A stretch of 64,000 bases of DNA from Lithospermum erythrorhizon (lineage: Eukaryota; Streptophyta; Magnoliopsida; Boraginales; Boraginaceae). Position numbers and translations under genes: made by a program. Shown piece after piece: positions 35,901-50,900 of the stretch. Numbering within the stretch: the stretch's first letter is position 1; each line of letters begins with the position of its first letter. The notes beneath the pieces were generated by a model. It worked only from the letters and a program-made list of their open reading frames with translations, did no database searches and was not told the DNA's origin. Location: the NCBI GenBank assembly GCA_019722365.1, contig JADFUC010001435.1, forward strand, positions 186,001 through 250,000. The letters are read 5' to 3'.

Positions 35901-38900
35901 GGATGAGATGGATAGCAAACAATAGGACGCAAAAAGCTAATCCTATTTTCATGTGACAGAATACCGGAGATGCTATAAGCTTCACTCCAAAGGTAAGTAT
36001 TACCAAGCGGACGACACCGTACTCTGCCCGCTTCAGCCAAATGTAGAGGAAGAGGAAACTCCTGACCTGGATATACTGGGTCGAGGATCTGAATTGTGTA
36101 ATTTGAAACAACAAACGACACATCTGGTTAACTCCAAGTGAAAATATCGACAGCACAACAAGAAAAAAGAACAGGCTACATAGACGATTTGATATACCAA
36201 TATAAAGCAAATCACTCTTGCAAATGTTCCCTATTTCTTAACCTGAACTGAAATACTGGACATTGAAAGAACAGGAGCTTATTTACCTTTGGAGAGACAC
36301 CAAAAGGGATGTCAAATCGTACTTCAAGAGGCATAGGAGTTGAATTGAGGAGCACAACCTGAACAAGATAAAATCAGATAAAGTGCCTAGGTAATGATTA
36401 TGATTACATATTTAACACGTACCGTTGAATACAACCGAATCAATTTCGTGTACTGCTCGACAGAAACATCAACCACAACAGGAACTACAAACCCCTCATG
36501 TGTATTTAAACTACCTTCCCCTGTTGATTCAACCTTTCGATCCCTTCTTGCAGAGTCCTTGTTATGCACTTCTGACTTACTTGAGGATTTTGAGAAATTG
36601 ACCTCGAAGTAACTGTGTCCTACAAGATCTATTGAGATAGGATCAGATGGTGCAGATGTTCCTTCAAGTTGAATCAGTATATAGTGATGCGCAGCTTCAA
36701 GTAAAAGTTTGTCACTAAGTCTGTCCGAGGATTGAGAAGGCAAGTGACGGATAAGTTGTTCTTCTGGGGTTTCATTGACATAAATCGGAAAAGAAGAGCC
36801 AGGTTCTAAGGCGTTAATATCCTGGGATGGTAATAAACTGAGGTCCAAAAACTCAGAGTGCAGCTGCCCTTTGTAGACGGAGAAAAGAAGAGGCAAGGAA
36901 GTCAAGTTTTGTATAACATATGGAGCAGAACTTCCTGGGTATTGATCTTTATCCATCTGATAACTTGCGAACCCACTGTCTTTGGAAGGACAATCCGTCT
37001 CCGTTCGACCCCATGAATCCTCTACCATTGAAATTGTCCTAGAAATAACCTGCACAAGCAGAGATTAGACGAACTCCACCCAACTTAATAACTTATACAA
37101 CTCAGATATGTAACCCTTCCACAAAGAAGAGGGAGCTTTTCATGTTCAGAGTTCAAAATGCCAAGGTGTTGATACGTGTCCAGATTCCACCAATACTTTT
37201 GGGGTCCAAAATACCATAACAACGACAAGTCCCAATGCCTCTAAAGAGGATCCTGCCTAAGAAGGGTAAGGGGAGGTCGGATAGTACGCATCGACTTAAA
37301 CTACATGTATCAGTGGATTCCAGCCACATATTCAATGGAACAGAACAGAAGGGCTCTTTTAGAGACAGAATAAGTTAAAGAGGCTAAACAGACTAAGTTA
37401 GAGTCTTAGCAAAGTAAGAAAAAATTGCAAATCAGTGTCCTAATCTGCATGTGCACCTTTTTTAGCATGCATCAAGAACAACTTGTTATGTTTTAAAAAC
37501 TAACAAATGAAAGAATTCCTTGCCTCTATAAGGGATTCAGTAACATTCAAATTGAGCTGTGACTCAGATTGTACAAGGATATCCATCGTTCTTGCATTGT
37601 TCAACAGGGCAGTTTTGCCATGCTTTTGATCTAATTTTAGCTGAAAATTCCAAGGCTCTAGAAAGGGCTCCCACATAACCTGAAATACTCCTAAATTGAG
37701 GACAAAATTGTTCAAAAATAAATAAATAGAACAGTGACTGTTGTTGTAGCTGCTTTTACCTTGTCAACATTGTTAAAGTTCACTTGGAGGTCACTTTCAA
37801 CTAATCCTTTCATCCCTTCTTCTGTTACATTGGAACTAAGAATCGTGTTTCGAAAAACAATCTCAAGCAACGGACCACCAGGGCTCCACTGCATCAACAA
37901 GAACAGTTACTAAGCTATGAAAAGCAGAAGAAAGAGGGAAAAACTGTTGAAAATATCCTATCTAAGCAAAATCAAGGGGCTTTCAGGCCTAGCGAATAAT
38001 TAAAAGAGAAAAAATAAATAAAACAGCAAAACAAAAAACAATATAATGAATTAAAATAGACATAATGAAAGTAATTCGTTGTACCTCATATGGGGACAAT
38101 TAAACTGGATGTTAAGGAACTAAACTGAAAGCCTAATATGGAGACAATGGTAAGAAAAAAGAAGAGGCTCATCCTGTAACCGAATAGAGGAGTAACCAAG
38201 GACCTTATATTGTGGTATTGACCCAGTAACTTCTTCAGGTTTGATAACATATTCGAACATAATTAAGGAGATGGAGTGATCATAATTCATTGTCTATACT
38301 GAGGGTAAAAAATTTAGACAATATTTCTACTGTTAAGACTTTAATAAGTGCATTAAGACTTTAGTAAGAGCATCATTTCTAAAAACGGAGTATTTACCTT
38401 CCCATCTGTTAATAAAATAGTGACTTTTCCTAGTTTGATGACAAGTTCCAGCATGGCAAATGCTAAATGAGAAGTGCCCTCTTCAGGGAGCTCAAACTGT
38501 AGTGAAGACCATAAACATATTACATGACTTGTAATCCACCCATCTAATGTTTCACACTGGATCTCTAGTTTTATGCTCATATCTGCCATCTGGTAATTGA
38601 CGACATTTGCTTGAAGAATTATCTGAGATAACTGCAAGAGATGCCTCATCTGCCGGTTGTTATCACTATAGAATTCCACCGAGGCACTAGCCTTCTCCAA
38701 ATTCACTTTTAGTTTCAGGGTTTGGTGATCAATAATCAGTTCGCTGCATCTAGTTTGCATGCAAAAGCTGACAAATCCACACTGATTTCCAGGGTTTCCA
38801 TTGCCTAAATCATTCTCACTTGCAACAGAATACTCTCTGAACACACTAAATGCATGATCATTAAGTAGAATAGGAACATGAAGCGTAATGCCTGCTTCTT

Positions 38901-41900
38901 CCATGCCCAGAAGATAAAGATCATTGTCTTTCTCTATAATTTCTGGAGTACCACTACATGACACACTAGGAGATTCACGAGAATCTAGTGAGACATCAAT
39001 AGTAGAAACCCGAGCAAGATCATTTGGATAGAATTCCAAACCATTTGTCAACTGATCTGTGGCCGACTGTTTGGACAACTCTTCAGAGTAATACTTGACA
39101 GCATCGATGATCCGGCCCCAATCATAAATATGAAGCCAAATTTGAAGAGAAGAGAGGAATATATCAAACTTGTTTCCTCCCCTGGCAAGTTTTACAAAAT
39201 TTATATCCAGAACTGGTGAATCTGGGCATGAGGATGAGGCCTCTGCAAGTTTAACTGAGTTCAGAGATGAGAATAATGCTAGTGATGAGAATGATATGTC
39301 AAGTAACTGAGGCTCATCATTTACAAGGTCTGCAGAAAGAAAGAACTGCATATCAGCATGAGCTGAGACTTCAGAGGTGATAGAGTCTTTTACTGGTTGG
39401 TGCAACCTAACTGACATTGACCTCACACAAGATCTGATCTCTGTTACTGTGGGCGTCGTCCTTTGTGAATATGTAGGATTATCTACCAGACTCTTCTTTA
39501 AATGACGAAATTGGAAGACATCACCGGTGTAAAACTTGAACTCTTCATCTATGATGGAGAACTGGTTTATGACATCGAATAAACCATTGAATCCCGCAAC
39601 AGAACGTTCATCTGTAGATAAAGAATAGTCAAAAGAGTTTCAGCGGTTACCACCATTGTAAGCATATGAAAATAATGTTTTTAAAAAATTTGACTATGAA
39701 CTCAACATACCCTCAGCAATAAGCTGGCAATTCAAGACTACCGTCATTATACATATTGGACAAGAGGATGCTACACAAGGGATCCTCACCCATGCATCAG
39801 CACTTAATTGGGATATCAAGTCAAAATGTTGGCCTCCACCAACTTCTGAGGATTTAAATCCACCATCTTTCTGAAGTAAAAATAACAGAGATAAATCACG
39901 CCCAAACAAGTTTAGGCAATTACTTCGATCTGCAATTTTATCAGCCATCACCAAAAGGTCGGATGGAATTTCCTTCATAGCAACATCTTTAGTCCCATTC
40001 CCGATGAAGCTGATATAGAACTGTGGAATATCAAGCTTTAAACATTGAGATACATCGGAATGAGTAGGAGTGAATAAATTAGATCCGAGTATTTCAACAT
40101 TATAGACAATGCCCATCTTGTTTCCTGGATTTATATCAACCAAATCTCCACTAACAGGCTGATCTGTACCACCAAAGCTCCAATCAGGTAATGCGAAGTA
40201 ACCGATAATCGTGGACAGACAATCAGGGGATAAAGTGCAAGAGACATGCTGGATGCCAAAACATAAATTAAGTGCAGATTCTTCCAATCCCACAGCATCT
40301 TTCTTCACACGGAGATTTAGTACTGGAGGAAGATCGGGAGATACAGGACCCCAGAGAAAGTCATGAACCGGCGAAGCCCACAATGAAGAAGAAAAAGTTG
40401 TCCCCACAGTTGAAACAAATATGTCAGACAGATCATCACTGATGGAGAACAAAGAATTAGCTGCTGGTAAAGAAAGAGTTCCTAGTATACATGATGAATC
40501 ATGAAAATACACTTTCATGCAGCTGATGCTAAGTTCAACCTTCACTGAAGAACTATCATTACAAACATGGGGCATGTAATCTGCAGCAGACGCCAGTCTA
40601 ATCCGTCTAGAATAAGGACTGCTTAAATCCCTTGCCATGAAGGTGGACAATGGTGTGCTTCTAGGCAGCCATTCTACTAGACCAGCTTGTTTTCGCCAGT
40701 CAGGGATAGGATGGATAAGTGATTTCTCAAGAGTATATATAGGGCCAAAGTTACATACTGTAGCAAAAGGAAAATTCTTTAACAGGATGCAAGCCTCGTT
40801 AGAGGAAGCAGATGCTCTGATATCTGATATGTCAAGCTTCTCGACTTGACACCCAGGAGCGGATATGACATATTTAGAGCTTACATCTTGGTTTCCCACA
40901 ATCTTTGTAGATACACTTAATATTCTATTAATAAAACAGATCAACTGTCCAACTATTAAAGGATAGCAATGCAGATCAATATTATTTACGATTACTCTGC
41001 ATTCTGGACAAACAGAATCTATATTTCTATATTCTTGATAGTGCAAAAGAAAAAATCTATCAGAAAGTGATATTGTATCAACTGAGATTTCACTAAGGGT
41101 TTCATCTCTGGAAGCCATCCTGGTCTGGCATGCAGATTCATGGTTGGGTGGATTTTCTACAGACAATAGGAGATTTTCTACAGAAGATAGGATGAGACAC
41201 TCATCTCCAACATTTTTTTGATAAGCAACAATTTTTATGGCTTTTGTTGATGTTGAGCATTCAGGTAACTCCTTCTTCTCAAACCTGCATTATTGGTGCA
41301 ACATGATTTATGATATGATATACGAAAGAAAATGTAATACAAAGTAATAAACTTCACTTCAATAATTTCATATTTGGACAAAATGGGGGGCTGGTTGTAT
41401 CTACTGTGGATCCAGGGTGAACAAAAAAATTAGTACATGGGACAGAAGGAATGCAAATATTGGTTCTACAAGTTTTCGCACGGTTCTTGCAGTTTCTCAC
41501 TCCAGATGACTAACAAGTACTTTAAACAAATTCTACTTTCTCAACTGGATATCCTTACAATTGCATGGTGGAAAAGCTATTCAACTTTTTAAGTCAGATG
41601 TTATCAGCCACGTAAAGAGGTGGAGGGGCTCATAGAAAGAAAGGTGGAGCAATCCAGTGATCAACCAAGAAATTCTATAATTAGAGCAATAGAGTTGAAA
41701 ATATTATGAACTTATATAAAATACAGTAATGACAGCACTATAGATTTACAAACTACTAGCACCTTCTATTTTTTTATTTCTGTTCTGCAATTTATCTACT
41801 CCATTATTGACGAACGTAATTACACCTTCAGATAGGTAAGATAAGAAAATAATCAAGAACAATAGACTGTATACTGTATAAGTAAAATCCAAACCAGCAG

Positions 41901-44900
41901 TATGATAAATGAAGAACTTAGAACAAACTAGAGTATTCAAGACAAACAGCATAAAGCATACCAAACATCTAACATCTGTAAAGATATCCTCAGTATGTAG
42001 CTGTCTTTTCCAGATTCAAGGTCCACCTCAAAGCTGACAGACCCTAAATTTGCTGCCAAGGAAAACCAGAAATCGTGTTCCAAAATCTGCTTATCTGAGT
42101 GTATCTTACCCGAAGCTGACTGGTTACCAGAAGCTGCAGAGTCTAACATGCAATACAACCCCTTGGAATGTATGTACAATCCCATAATCGCCTCATATAT
42201 TTTTGGAGAAAAGTGAAAAAGAAGTGACGACACATTCATGTTTACCTGAACATACAAAAGGTAAAGTCACAAAAAGCTTTTAAAAAAATTAGATCATCAT
42301 AGATACATTGATTTTTTAAATAATTGTTGATTATATGCATGGATTATTAACGCCAAAAATGAAGAAAGACGAGTCCGTCCTTTTCATTTTATGGATTAAT
42401 ACAATGCTTTTGTTTCTGAGATGGAGGCAAATAAGCAACTATAACACAACAATATGTGTATGGCATGAATCACGAGTAGAAACTAACTTACATCCAGCCC
42501 TTTCAATGATGGTTCATCTGATATTATGCAGGATACCAAGGCAAGAGAAACACTGGATTTGTCAATAAGTGATAAAGGTCCATTTGATTGAGGTATTATC
42601 ATCTTCACCTGCACGATAGCAGTTCTCAGTACTAAAAACATCTGACTTGTTTGACGAGAAAAGGATATTTACCTCAAAGTTACTTATACAGATCTCAAAG
42701 TTGTCATAGAGATCTTGATTTTGAAATGAAAAAAGATCATCACTAGTCGAACTTGTAAGTTCCGACCAAGGTTGAGATCTGTTTTGCATATCTGAATGCG
42801 TAGAATCGACTCTAACTTTGGACGAATAACAGATCTCTCGTGCTTCCAGTATCTGCAGGGTTGAAAGTGAAGTGGCAGAAAATGCAGCAGTGAGCACAAG
42901 AGCATGACTTATCCTTGTGGAAAATTACATTTGAATTACTCATCAATAATTTTAAGAGTTTTGGAAGTATCTATCATAACTTCAATTCCTTCTCCAAGCT
43001 TCAAGATCACTTACAAAGTTTTGAAGCTGCCACCACTGACTCAACTCCAAGAAACATCTATTAACTTTTTAATAATATTTCTCTTTTTATATTTTCTTAT
43101 TGACATGTATCTATCTACTGTCATCATCAGTCTATCAGTATGATATCAAACAAAAAACCCAGAAAGAACACTTAAAAGATGAAGTAATAGCTCAAGATGT
43201 GCACCCATGCACCAAAAGGCAAAATACAAAAGAAAAAAGAAGGAGAGGGAAAGAGGAAACATACAGAGATATACATTGAAGTGAAGTAAAGACAAGATAT
43301 GAACATTTAAGAAACTGAAATTAGTCTTCAGAAAAGACAATTAAAGTCCAAAGATATTTAAAGTTAATAGAGCCAAAATAACCAATGAAGATACCAGTTT
43401 ATGTAATTCGGAGTATGCATTTTTCCATGGTGCTACTATGAGAATGTTCGAAAATCTGACATCCCAAAGCATTTTCTTCCGACTTGAAACCACATATCTG
43501 CATATTATAAGAGTTGGAGTGGTCAACATAAAGAAACCAGTACCTAGGAGTTGAATAAACTAGAACTTCAGCATGCATAATTACGGCATGAGACGTACTC
43601 GATTTTAGATAGAAGTCGTGCTTTGGTGTCTGCTATCCCATTCAAAGATGATAAGATCTGTTACACAATAATCAACCATATGTTAGATACATAATAAAAG
43701 AAATTAGAAAAGAGAATCTGGAGAACAGTTGAACATAAAAAAAGTTGACAAAGCAGAAGAAAACACTAACCCTTTCATGCTGAAAATTGAGGTGTTTCAA
43801 GATATCAAAGAAGTCCGACAAATTCTTCATAAATTGTAGATTACACAATATTTCAAGGGGCTGAATACCAACCTGACAATAAATATAGTGAACTCAGCCA
43901 CCAGATGGAAGAACTACAATCATACTATCTGAAGAAGGCATACAGATGGATACCTTGACCAGAGAGCTTCTGTCTGAATTAGGGGATAAAACATCCATTT
44001 GTATATTAACAAAAGCGTGCTCAACTTTACATTCATCCTGTTAACATCCCACCAACAAAAGTAATTCTTCAGTAAGAATAAAGGAAAAAATATGGGAACA
44101 TATAAGGAAATTTTAAGAAGTTCCAAGAATCTGATGAACACTCCCACACATTTTTTACAACGTGAAGGGGTCAATCAAGCAACACCCTCCACGTGACTCT
44201 ATGAGTGAGTGGTAAGAGAGGAAGTCAGAGGACAACTGATTGGGAAAGCAGCGACTTCTTCAATTACTTCACAATTCAAGGCACCAATGGTAAAACCACG
44301 ATAGAACATAATAGATAAGTGTGCATAACAATACACTAAAACAGGGAAAGTTTAAAATATGCTCTACTCGATGAGCACAACAAGAATCTATCTACAACTG
44401 GATATGCCAACAGTGTATAAAGCCAGTATAAATTTATCGCCGAAAGCTGAGTTTGAAATGCATACAGGATACATTATAATAATGGCCTAGCAACAGAAGA
44501 AAGCATATAGGCTTGTTAACACCAATTGAAGTAAGAAAAAGAGACATGCATACCCTTCTTGCAGATAAGATAGCTTCCTTGCCAAGTGGATTAAGCAACC
44601 TAGCAGAGTTAACAGAGGCGAGGACTGCAGCAGACTCCTCCCGCACCTTGCAATCGATGGAAATGTCCTCAAGCAACAATTCCGCTATAGCATAACCGAG
44701 CTCTCTAATCAATCACATGATATCAAAAATCCAAGTTAAAATAACATAAATTTAAACGAAACACGATAGGGTGAAGAAGGAATGCAGAAAAAATAGATGT
44801 AATCATTTAAATGCCTTCATGAAACATGAGAAGGTTCAAATTTCAGGGCAACTCGAGGGTTCAATAAGGACGGTCTTAGATACTGTTATGGGAAATGATG

Positions 44901-47900
44901 TTGAGATGATCAAGGCGACAACAAAGAATAATGATGTTGACTCAATATATAAAAACATATCAAACAAGAAAAAATAAGACAGCCTCATATAGCCATAATA
45001 CAGCCATGGCTTGTGAGAGACAGCTTAAGATATCAAATGACCAATATCAAGAGTCTCAATAAGTACATACTGATTTAGGAATGATTGTTCCAACCTAAAG
45101 CTCAAGATGCAGTATGACTCCTGGTTGGACAGCATGCAGAATGCAGGGTATAGTTGAGCCTCATCAGACTCAAGCGATGCTTTCTCTTTAAACATCAGGA
45201 TATCTATCTAAATAGCATTGTCTACAGACTCACTTACAAGTTGCCAATAGTTTGCATTTTCTTTCCTACCCAAAAGAAAACATCTTGAAAAATATAAAAC
45301 AAAAAATTGGAACGTTCAGTAAGGCTTAATATCTGATCACTAAATGCTACCAACTCCCTCTATGAGGGTCCAGAAATTAAAACAGCAAGCATCAACAAGT
45401 CCTCACACATTGATGGCAGAAATAATCTGAAATTTCATCTTAAAATTACCCATCTGAGCATATAGATTAGTTAGTACTTTTACAGAGCCGACAATATGCT
45501 TAAGCAGACACGTACTTCTTATCGTCTATAAAAACAATGACAACCTAACTGAAGCTGACATGATCATGACTGTGATGAGTCGGCTGTAAAATAACATATA
45601 ATATTTAATTCTAGGAATTGAGCTACGATATTCTTTCTGAGAACATAAAATATTTCTCAGAAACTAAACAAAAAAATGCAGTATTATGAACAAAATTTAG
45701 TCAATCAGTTCCAAAATTGCTACCCAGACAGAGTTAGAATCCATACATGCTTCTTAGAGTAGCACATATTTCACGAACAGTGACCTTCACTAATGATAGA
45801 TAGATTTTAACATTTGCAGCTGCATCATCATTCAATGACATCGTGGGATGGAACTTTGTAGCTTCATAGATATCCTGCTCCAGCAATAATATTAATCACT
45901 AAAAGATCATACCAATCTTTTATCTTAAAATAGAAAAATACATCAGTAAATTGCACAAAAGGAAAACAAATTTGGATACCTGGACCACATCATCAGATAT
46001 CACACCAGAAAAGTGGCCAGAATCATCTGTTCCGCTGGCACCAAGCATGCCTCTTGAGAGCCAATTCAACCATCCGCGAGGCTTGCCAGTCTGGCGGCCA
46101 TCTTCCAGACACTTATCAGAGCTAAGACTACTACTTCCAACACCAGAAAACGAATTTTCAAGATAGTCCTAAACAGATATCAAGGAAACTACATCAAACA
46201 ACTTAAAAGTGTATTCTAGTCCAGAAATCAGGATATCAAGCATCAATTAAAGGATGCCGAAAAGCAAATCTTCCAAAAAAAAGTTAAACCAGTTGCTAAT
46301 CACGTATATCAAGAGTAGAAAAAAAGGACATGATATACAGCATACCACCCCTTTAGGCCAGAATCTGAAAAGCCATGTACTAATAAAAGGAAGTCTGATT
46401 TAATATGCATATCGTGCTGCCATGGAAAAGAAATGTTACCTCCAACTCATGTTCCGCAGCAGATCTATAAATTAATATGTCATCAATTTCAGCTTCTTTC
46501 TCCATTACCTCCAGCTCCCTCAATACATCGTCATCGATTACCTGATATACATAATTTTAAATGAAAATTCAAGACGAAAAGACTTAACATTAGCATTCAA
46601 ATCTGGAGTTATGACTTGTTATATCCAGCTTATCACAGGTAAAAGTCTAAACACTAAATCAGAAACAATAAAAAATACTCCGTACATTATAAATGCAACA
46701 GGCTCTTGTACTGTTGTACCCTTTCAAATAAAACAATATTCAGAACAAGAACTCTCTCAAGGTATTAATATTCAGAACAGGAGAAAACACAGGAAACTAG
46801 AAAAAAGTTAAGTTGTTTCAAAGCAATCTACAATTAATTACAAGGTAAAACAATATTACTCAGAAGTTTGATATGTGGAAAGCAAGTTCTCAGAAAAATG
46901 ACCTACAATATCAGAACAAAAGATAATCACTGCAAAACTCACCTTATCTTCTCGCAGACATTTCAATTTTATCTTATACAATTTCACGTACTTTCGCCGA
47001 CGGTTCCTGACATGAGAAATTGGATGCTCAAGTAACTATTTCTGAACACAATCACCAATAAATTATAGTGATGATTTTTCATTCAGAACAACAATAGAAT
47101 GATGGAGATGGTGAATAGTTCTTCCACAATTTCACTGTTTCTCTTATGGTCCCAAGTGGTTTCAAGAAACGTAATTACTTGACATTTTAATTCAGCAGTA
47201 CACAAATACTTTCAAACTGAAGTGGGTGCTTAAAAAATCATTCACAAGACTCAAGTAAGTCTTCAGGATGAAAGAAAGAGGGTAGGTTATATCTCAGACT
47301 AACAATCGAGTCAATAATTGAAACAAATTATCTAAGGATAAGCTTATAGGCTTGAGGCTTGAGAATTGAGATGCTGAGAGGAGTACAAGCAAAAGCCTGA
47401 GATATATGTTTGTAAAGAAGCGCCTCAGAGGCTCAAGACAATTTCAACTTACAATTGGTCTCCCAGGTACTTCCATGAATTTTTCCTCAATCTCTTGCGA
47501 ACATCCCATAGAACAGATCTTTGAGCATACTGCCACCAAGCTATTTGCCATCCCTTGGGCTTTTTCTCTAGTGGAGACCTCCATGGACGATAGCGTCCAT
47601 ACCTAAAATACAGAATTACGTTTCTGATTTAATAGGAATAAATAAATATTGAACATCATTCTAGAAGGAGATATAATAGGATCAGCGAGAAACGGGTAAC
47701 AGACTACACAAGCACACATGAATATATGATACTTGTATCATTTTTTTCCCATAACACAATCTGCAATTCAACCCAAACACTATTAAATTATCGCTACATA
47801 AACAAAAAATAGTGATAACATTTCTACCGGATTAATAAATGTAAAAGTGATCAGAGTTAATAAATGCAGTGTTTTACTGCCTTACATCAAAGTATCAATC

Positions 47901-50900
47901 ACCACACTGTTATCCCATCTATCACTCAAGCACAGACTAAAGAGACAGTTACCAATAACATAAGATTTTCATATTATGACCAAATATTATGATGAAATTG
48001 AGTAAATGCCAACTAGTGGTTAATCTATATAGAAAAGAGAAAAAGGATAAAAAAATGTGAGCCAAGAACCATCAATTACTAATACTGTTTGTTGTAGAAT
48101 AATAGATGTTTACACAAGCTAGATTAATATATAATTAACGGGTTAGCCGCTCCTTTAGCAAATCACCATTACATTGGTGAGACGCAAACCCAATACCTCA
48201 CTAGGACGTTCCCGAGCAGGTTTAAGGGAAATACTAACTGATATCTATTTCATTTGTCCAGCAAAGTGTCCTCACCTTCCATTATCAAAGATGTGGACAA
48301 AATGTCTATTAGGTATGCATACCGACAGATATTCCTAAGGAAAGGTGAGTGTCTGAAATGTCATGGGTGGTAAGTGTTTTACACCAGCGTGATACACATT
48401 ATGGGACCTTATGCATATTACATTTACTTAGTAAATTTTACAACGAATTAAACAGAATGAAACTAAGGGGAGATCGGAATAGAAACGTAAGTTACAAATA
48501 TCAAGTACAAAGTATATAGAAAAAAATGCAGAACCGTTAAGCTTGCGTTTGGAAGGTACATGTTTTGTATTAGAATTACCGGGAACAAATTATTGGTTAT
48601 GTTATTTTACTTTTTTTACATTTGCAATACATAAAAAAAAATCATTTGGGCTATGACCGTTTTCATTCTGTAAGAACAGAAGCAAACAAGATTTTATCCA
48701 ACACGGTAACTTTTTAACGGATACAAAACAAGCTAGTTCCAATGCGACCTGAAGTTTGGTGATAAAATAACAGAGTTCGCCTACTTACTTCTCTCTCAAC
48801 TGACATATCGACAAATAATCATATACAGTCAAGATTTGCTGAAGTTGTATCTCATCCAAAAATATGACCTACATCAAGTTTATGAGAAGAAATATTAATA
48901 GTTAGCATGGATTCATAATAATGCATAATGCTCCAAGGCTCCTCCAAAACTATGTACGAACCAGACGAGACAACTCGACGTTGACTGAATACTGTGGCGC
49001 ATCATTCTCAAGCTTTCCGGATCTGTTAACCTAGTAAAAATATTATAGATATCACATATGTAGTATTAACAAGAATTTTGCATTATATTATATAATGAAG
49101 AACAATAATATATATGAGAATGAGATGAAGTAACTGTCGCAACATACTTGGCAAGCTAACTTATATAGACCTGAAGGAATAATTAAACAGCATAAAAAGA
49201 CTATCATATATAAACACACAGACTAATCCAAACTTCCTCAAAGTGAGCAACAAAAGAGTCAAAACGGGTTATCCAACTCTCAAGGACATAGGTATTTAAG
49301 TAACAAAGGCAAAATATGTAATTAACACTTAAAATAATAAATCCAAAATCAGGGATTTAAAAAGTCATGCATAAAATGGCTCCTTCAGACCCCAATATAA
49401 TGAAAAACAAAACTAAAAACTTAACCATTCAGAGAGAGAGAGATAACAGGTATTGGCTCCTCAAATTACTAAATAAGTATACACCACATGATTGAGTTTG
49501 TGGCCAACTGTACATGAAACTCATTCCATTTCCTTTCTACTTCATTTCTTATCAAGAAACTCAAGAAACTCTATCATCAAATCGGAGTCATATTGTTGAA
49601 AATCAGGATATAGACCGATCATAGAAAAATATGAGCATAAGGAATATCGCCGTTGTACAAATGCCAAAGATAAATAGAAAGAGGGCAAACAAATTTAGCA
49701 CACCTGTACATACCGAAAGAAATACAGTCATATCCAATGGGGCCAAAATATGCGAATGTATCTTGTCTTCATATTGTTTGCTTCCATGAACAGCACCATC
49801 TACCATCAACAAATCGTGATCTGCTTGATCATGTCCAGTACAATAGAACTCCAATCCATGAACTTCAATAAGTTTGTTCACTTGGGCCCCCTTCAATTTC
49901 ACGCTAGAAAATCTAAAACATCTAATATATATTAGGCAGCTACATTATTATATCCCACTTATAACAAGAGAGACGTCACAGTTTTCTTAACAAGGCCATA
50001 AATCTAGTCAAATATCTATCACAATTCAATAACCAATCCATCTATCTTGGACCACATAAACTAGCAAAATCTATAAAACAACAAACTGAATATAGTTTTC
50101 ACTAAGGGAAGGATGATGCAAGTCCACCAAGTGTACTAATTTTCACAAAATTTCCGTTCTTGATAAAGCAGAGTAGCAGTCACTGGGCCAACCTTTAATG
50201 TTGATACAAAAAGGGAAAGTGGTAGAATAGAAAGAGTAAAATAAGAAATACATCCATAAAATTCCAGAGTACGAGATCGACAATGTTATATAAGGAGTTC
50301 AATTAAGCTCTTTTTGAAAAGGAAAGGTGAGGTGGAGGTCGGTATTCGGGTGGGTGGCGGTAGTGGATGGAGGATTGGGGTGTGGTTCCAGTCTTTCAAA
50401 AGCTAACTACTGTATGTTGCTAAAATTGTTTCACTTAGCTTTCCTTCCAAGTAAGTGTAGCTATAATAGGTTGCACTTGCACTACTCCTTCCAGAAACAA
50501 TTAAGATAGACAAAGAGAAGGAGAATACCCGGTAGTATTTTGCCTGGTAACCATTAAACTTGAAAGTTTCAAACCAAATAAAGTAATGCCCTGTAATAGA
50601 AAAGGTTGAGAACACAAGAATCAACAGCGTGAAGTAGCACTATGATAACTCTTCCAATATAAGATGCATGCACAGTAATGCGAGGAAGAAGAGCACCCTG
50701 GGGGATTAAACTCTTGAAAGCACGGTATGTGGTTGCACACAAGTTTGTCAGCCATGTGAGAGGAATGCTTCTGATTTGGACATCTAGAAACAACAAAGAT
50801 GCCCAATACTTTTTATGCTAATAGGAATTAAAATAGCAGTTTTACAATATATTTGGTTAAGATAAAGGGAGACTTGTCATCTCATTATGCAAACCCCACA

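Noticed and set aside
37141..37340. Possible SINE in a VPS13 intron (GGTAAGGGGAGGTCGGATAG-type text)
   Set aside because: It resembles SINE body sequence, but I could not locate both A and B boxes or an A-rich tail.
48120..48480. Odd GC-richer patch in a VPS13 intron (CTCACTAGGACGTTCCCGAGC)
   Set aside because: Probably an old repeat fragment; no ends, boxes or reading frame could be recognised.
50621..50806. Minus-strand peptide-like stretch between VPS13 exons 6 and 7
   Set aside because: Not similar to VPS13; the correct exon 7 (50529-50590) was found by phase and motif, leaving this as intron.
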